NCBI GenBank assembly: GCA_022709445.1
Contig: JAKLIU010000092.1
Coordinates: 1-7,877 of the forward strand
Length of the DNA stretch: 7,877 nucleotides
Reading direction: 5' to 3'
Source: Spirochaetota bacterium
GTDB taxonomy: Bacteria > Spirochaetota > Spirochaetia > Treponematales > UBA12059
Of the stretch, positions 6,680 to 7,877 are shown piece after piece. Made by a program: the position numbers and the translations under genes. The notes under the pieces are model-generated. The model had not been told where the DNA came from and did no database searches. It saw only the letters and a program-made list of their open reading frames with translations. The first letter of the stretch is position 1, and each line of letters opens with the position of its first letter.

Positions 6680-7581
6680 TCTGCGCTCCTTTCGCGGCGC
6701 GAGTACACGGCCACCGCCGTGAGCGCCAGGATGATGACCAGCATGAGCACGGCCATGGCGCTGCCCGAGCCGAAGTGCAGGGCGCCGAAGGCCTCGCGCA
6801 GGATCACCACGGACGGCACCGCGGCCTTGCTGGTGGTGTCGGCGCCGAGCATGACGTAGAACTGGTTGAACGCGTGGAAGTTCCAGATGACCGAGAGCAT
6901 GAGCAGGGTGCGCGACACCGGCCAGATCATGGGCAGGGTGACCCAGCGCAGCCGTTGCCACCAGGAAGCGCCGTCCAGGTGGGCGGCCTCGTACAGTTCC
7001 GCGGGAATGGTCTGCAGGGCGGCCAGGAGCATCAGCGAGGTGAAGGGCCAGCCCTTCCACACGCTGGCGACGATCACGGCGAACAGGGCGTTGTCGCCCA
7101 CCAGCCAGATGAGCGGCTCCCGGATCAGGCCCAGCGCGGAGAGCAGCTGGTTGACCACCCCGATGCGGGACTGGAAGATGAAGCGCCACACGTTGTACAT
7201 GACCGCGTCCGGGGTGATGTACGGCAGGAGGATCAGCCCGCGCACGATGTTCCTGCCGGGGAACCTGCGGTTGAGGAGCAGGGCGACGGCCAGGGCTATC
7301 ACGTAGCCGGCCGGGATGGTGACAAGTCCGTAGACCAGCACGTTCCAGATCGACGACATGAATCTCGGGCCGACGCCGGTGCCGTCGGTGAAGAGGTTCG
7401 CGAAGTTGTCCAGGCCCACGAAGGGCACCCTGGGGAACCTGGACAGGTTGGAAACGTCTATCCCCAGGAAGGCCGTGACGATCCCGAAGAGTATCGGGAT
7501 CAGGTGCACGACGAACATGGCCGTGAGCGCGGGGCCTATCAGGAAGGCCGCGGCCCTGTTGTTGGCGCGCGTGATTCTCAC
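6676..7581 (-). CDS. Sugar ABC transporter permease, MalF-like (CUT1)
   Basis: This 301-residue inner-membrane subunit pairs with the MalG-like protein encoded next to it. The first hydrophobic segment starts near residue 10 (AAAFLIGPALTAMFVVHLIPIL), followed by further segments at about 78-104, 112-136, 163-190, 222-245 and 272-293. The EAA loop reads EAAHLDGAS at 198-206, followed by WVTLP at 213-217; this is the ATPase contact region. Length and topology match small MalF/UgpA-like subunits without the large MalF periplasmic domain. I prefer the GTG start at 7581 because GGAGG (7587-7591) sits five bases ahead of it. The ATG at 7593, four codons upstream, has no visible ribosome binding site. 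The gene follows the binding-protein gene after a structured 170-190-base gap. Confidence 0.92.
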   Translation of the reverse strand: MRITRANNRAAAFLIGPALTAMFVVHLIPILFGIVTAFLGIDVSNLSRFPRVPFVGLDNFANLFTDGTGVGPRFMSSIWNVLVYGLVTIPAGYVIALAVALLLNRRFPGRNIVRGLILLPYITPDAVMYNVWRFIFQSRIGVVNQLLSALGLIREPLIWLVGDNALFAVIVASVWKGWPFTSLMLLAALQTIPAELYEAAHLDGASWWQRLRWVTLPMIWPVSRTLLMLSVIWNFHAFNQFYVMLGADTTSKAAVPSVVILREAFGALHFGSGSAMAVLMLVIILALTAVAVYSRRERSAE

Positions 7582-7586
7582 GGCAT

Positions 7587-7591
7587 CCTCC
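7587..7591 (-). promoter_or_regulatory. Ribosome binding site that decides the MalF-like start
   Basis: GGAGG on the minus strand is a full Shine-Dalgarno core five bases before the GTG at 7581. It overlaps the alternative ATG at 7591-7593, which argues against that ATG being the main start. Confidence 0.6.
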
Positions 7592-7645
7592 ATCTTGTCT
7601 GCGTCGATTGTACTGCGGGACGGCCGCGCGCGGCGGCCCGGAAAG

Positions 7646-7672
7646 GCGGCGGGATCAAGGATATCCCGCCGC
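7646..7672 (-). repeat. 10-bp perfect inverted repeat in the transporter intergenic gap
   Basis: GCGGCGGGAT (7646-7655) and ATCCCGCCGC (7663-7672) pair perfectly around a 7-base loop. Read on the minus strand, the stem is followed by CTTTCC, which is too short a T-tract for a strong intrinsic terminator. It is the last of three stems between the binding-protein gene and the permeases. It may protect the 3' end of the binding-protein transcript or partly terminate it. Confidence 0.5.
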
Positions 7673-7681
7673 GGCCGTCGT

Positions 7682-7719
7682 CACCCGCCGCGCCCCCACC
7701 CCGAGGGCGGGCGCGGGTG
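7682..7719 (-). repeat. Interrupted inverted repeat in the transporter intergenic gap
   Basis: CACCCGC (7682-7688) pairs with GCGGGTG (7713-7719). An inner GCCC/GGGC pair (7692-7695 with 7705-7708) can extend the structure. It is imperfect, in very GC-rich sequence, and is the weakest of the three stems. Confidence 0.35.
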
Positions 7720-7723
7720 GCGT

Positions 7724-7756
7724 GGCGCGGCGCGGTCCATGAACCCGCGCCGCGCC
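7724..7756 (-). terminator. 12-bp stem-loop just after the binding-protein gene
   Basis: GGCGCGGCGCGG (7724-7735) and CCGCGCCGCGCC (7745-7756) are perfect complements with a 9-base loop. The stem begins eight bases after the stop codon of the probable binding protein. No U-tract follows, so it is either a weak terminator or an mRNA-stabilising end. In mal-type operons such structures after the binding-protein gene help keep that protein in excess over the permeases. That role is inferred here by analogy. Confidence 0.5.
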
Positions 7757-7764
7757 GGCCAGGG

Positions 7765-7877
7765 TCATTTTTCCTTGGCGAGGGCGGCGTCCACCACGCC
7801 GGCGGCGGCGTCCAGGTGGGCCTTCACGTACTTCTCGCCGTACTTGCCGGCGACCGCGTCGGTGATCGAGCTCTTGA
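7765..7877 (-). CDS. Probable sugar ABC transporter solute-binding protein, C-terminal fragment
   Basis: Only the last 36 codons are present; the gene continues past the right edge, so the signal peptide and ligand site cannot be seen. The fragment reads in frame to a TGA and ends in AAGVVDAALAKEK. It has helical, Ala/Lys-rich character (KYGEKYVKAHLDAAA), like the C-terminal helices of extracellular solute-binding family 1 proteins. The identity rests mainly on position: in CUT1 sugar importers the binding-protein gene normally comes directly before the MalF- and MalG-like genes, on the same strand, as here. It would bind the sugar outside the membrane and deliver it to the permease pair. Confidence 0.65.
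   Translation of the reverse strand, partial: KSSITDAVAGKYGEKYVKAHLDAAAGVVDAALAKEK

Noticed and set aside
6680..7189. Upstream extension of the MalG-like frame
   Set aside because: It overlaps the MalF-like gene out of frame and lacks membrane segments. The ATG at 6679 has AGGAG upstream and the usual short cytoplasmic lead before the first membrane helix.
7607..7612. TACAAT on the minus strand as a -10 promoter box for the permeases
   Set aside because: No -35-like hexamer stands about 17 bases upstream, so an independent promoter is not supported.

Overview
The window comes from a high-GC bacterium. Codon third positions are strongly G/C, and long stop-free shadow frames run opposite and beside the real genes. 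The ABC-type sugar uptake genes, a stand-alone histidine phosphotransfer protein and a QSregVF_b/DUF3820-type protein suit a free-living heterotroph. Ile ATA and Arg AGG codons occur more often than I would expect in a GC-rich actinobacterium. My best guess is a high-GC spirochaete or other Gram-negative, but this is weak inference and the window holds no taxonomic marker.

Left part (about 1-852, plus strand): two small genes pointing right. The first (43-372) is a short protein with a C-terminal DUF3820/QSregVF_b-like domain. The second (484-852) is an orphan HPt phosphorelay protein with a clear HALKG phospho-His motif. A 111-base gap between them holds an 8-base direct repeat and a small palindrome. 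The HPt gene ends 30 bases from the end of the convergent operon, and a short GC hairpin lies between them.

Right part (883-7877, minus strand, read right to left): one compact carbohydrate operon. It starts beyond the right edge with the C-terminal end of a probable sugar-binding lipoprotein or periplasmic protein (stop at 7765). A 171-base gap with three GC-rich inverted repeats follows. Next come two CUT1-type (MalF/MalG-like) ABC permeases, then a cellobiose phosphorylase (GH94), then a second, divergent GH94 phosphorylase. Permease/permease and phosphorylase/phosphorylase junctions are 4-base ATGA overlaps. The MalG-like gene and the cellobiose phosphorylase gene are 5 bases apart.

Proposed working of the operon: the binding protein captures cellobiose or a related beta-glucan oligosaccharide and the two permeases import it intact. 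The cytoplasmic phosphorylases then split it with inorganic phosphate into glucose 1-phosphate and a free sugar, saving one ATP compared with hydrolysis. No ATPase gene is in the window; a shared MsiK/MalK-like ATPase elsewhere, or one upstream of the binding protein, would be needed. The main open question is the substrate of the second GH94 enzyme. It keeps the catalytic and phosphate-binding residues but differs from cellobiose phosphorylase around the acceptor-side loop and carries a CxCxC cluster just after the catalytic Asp.
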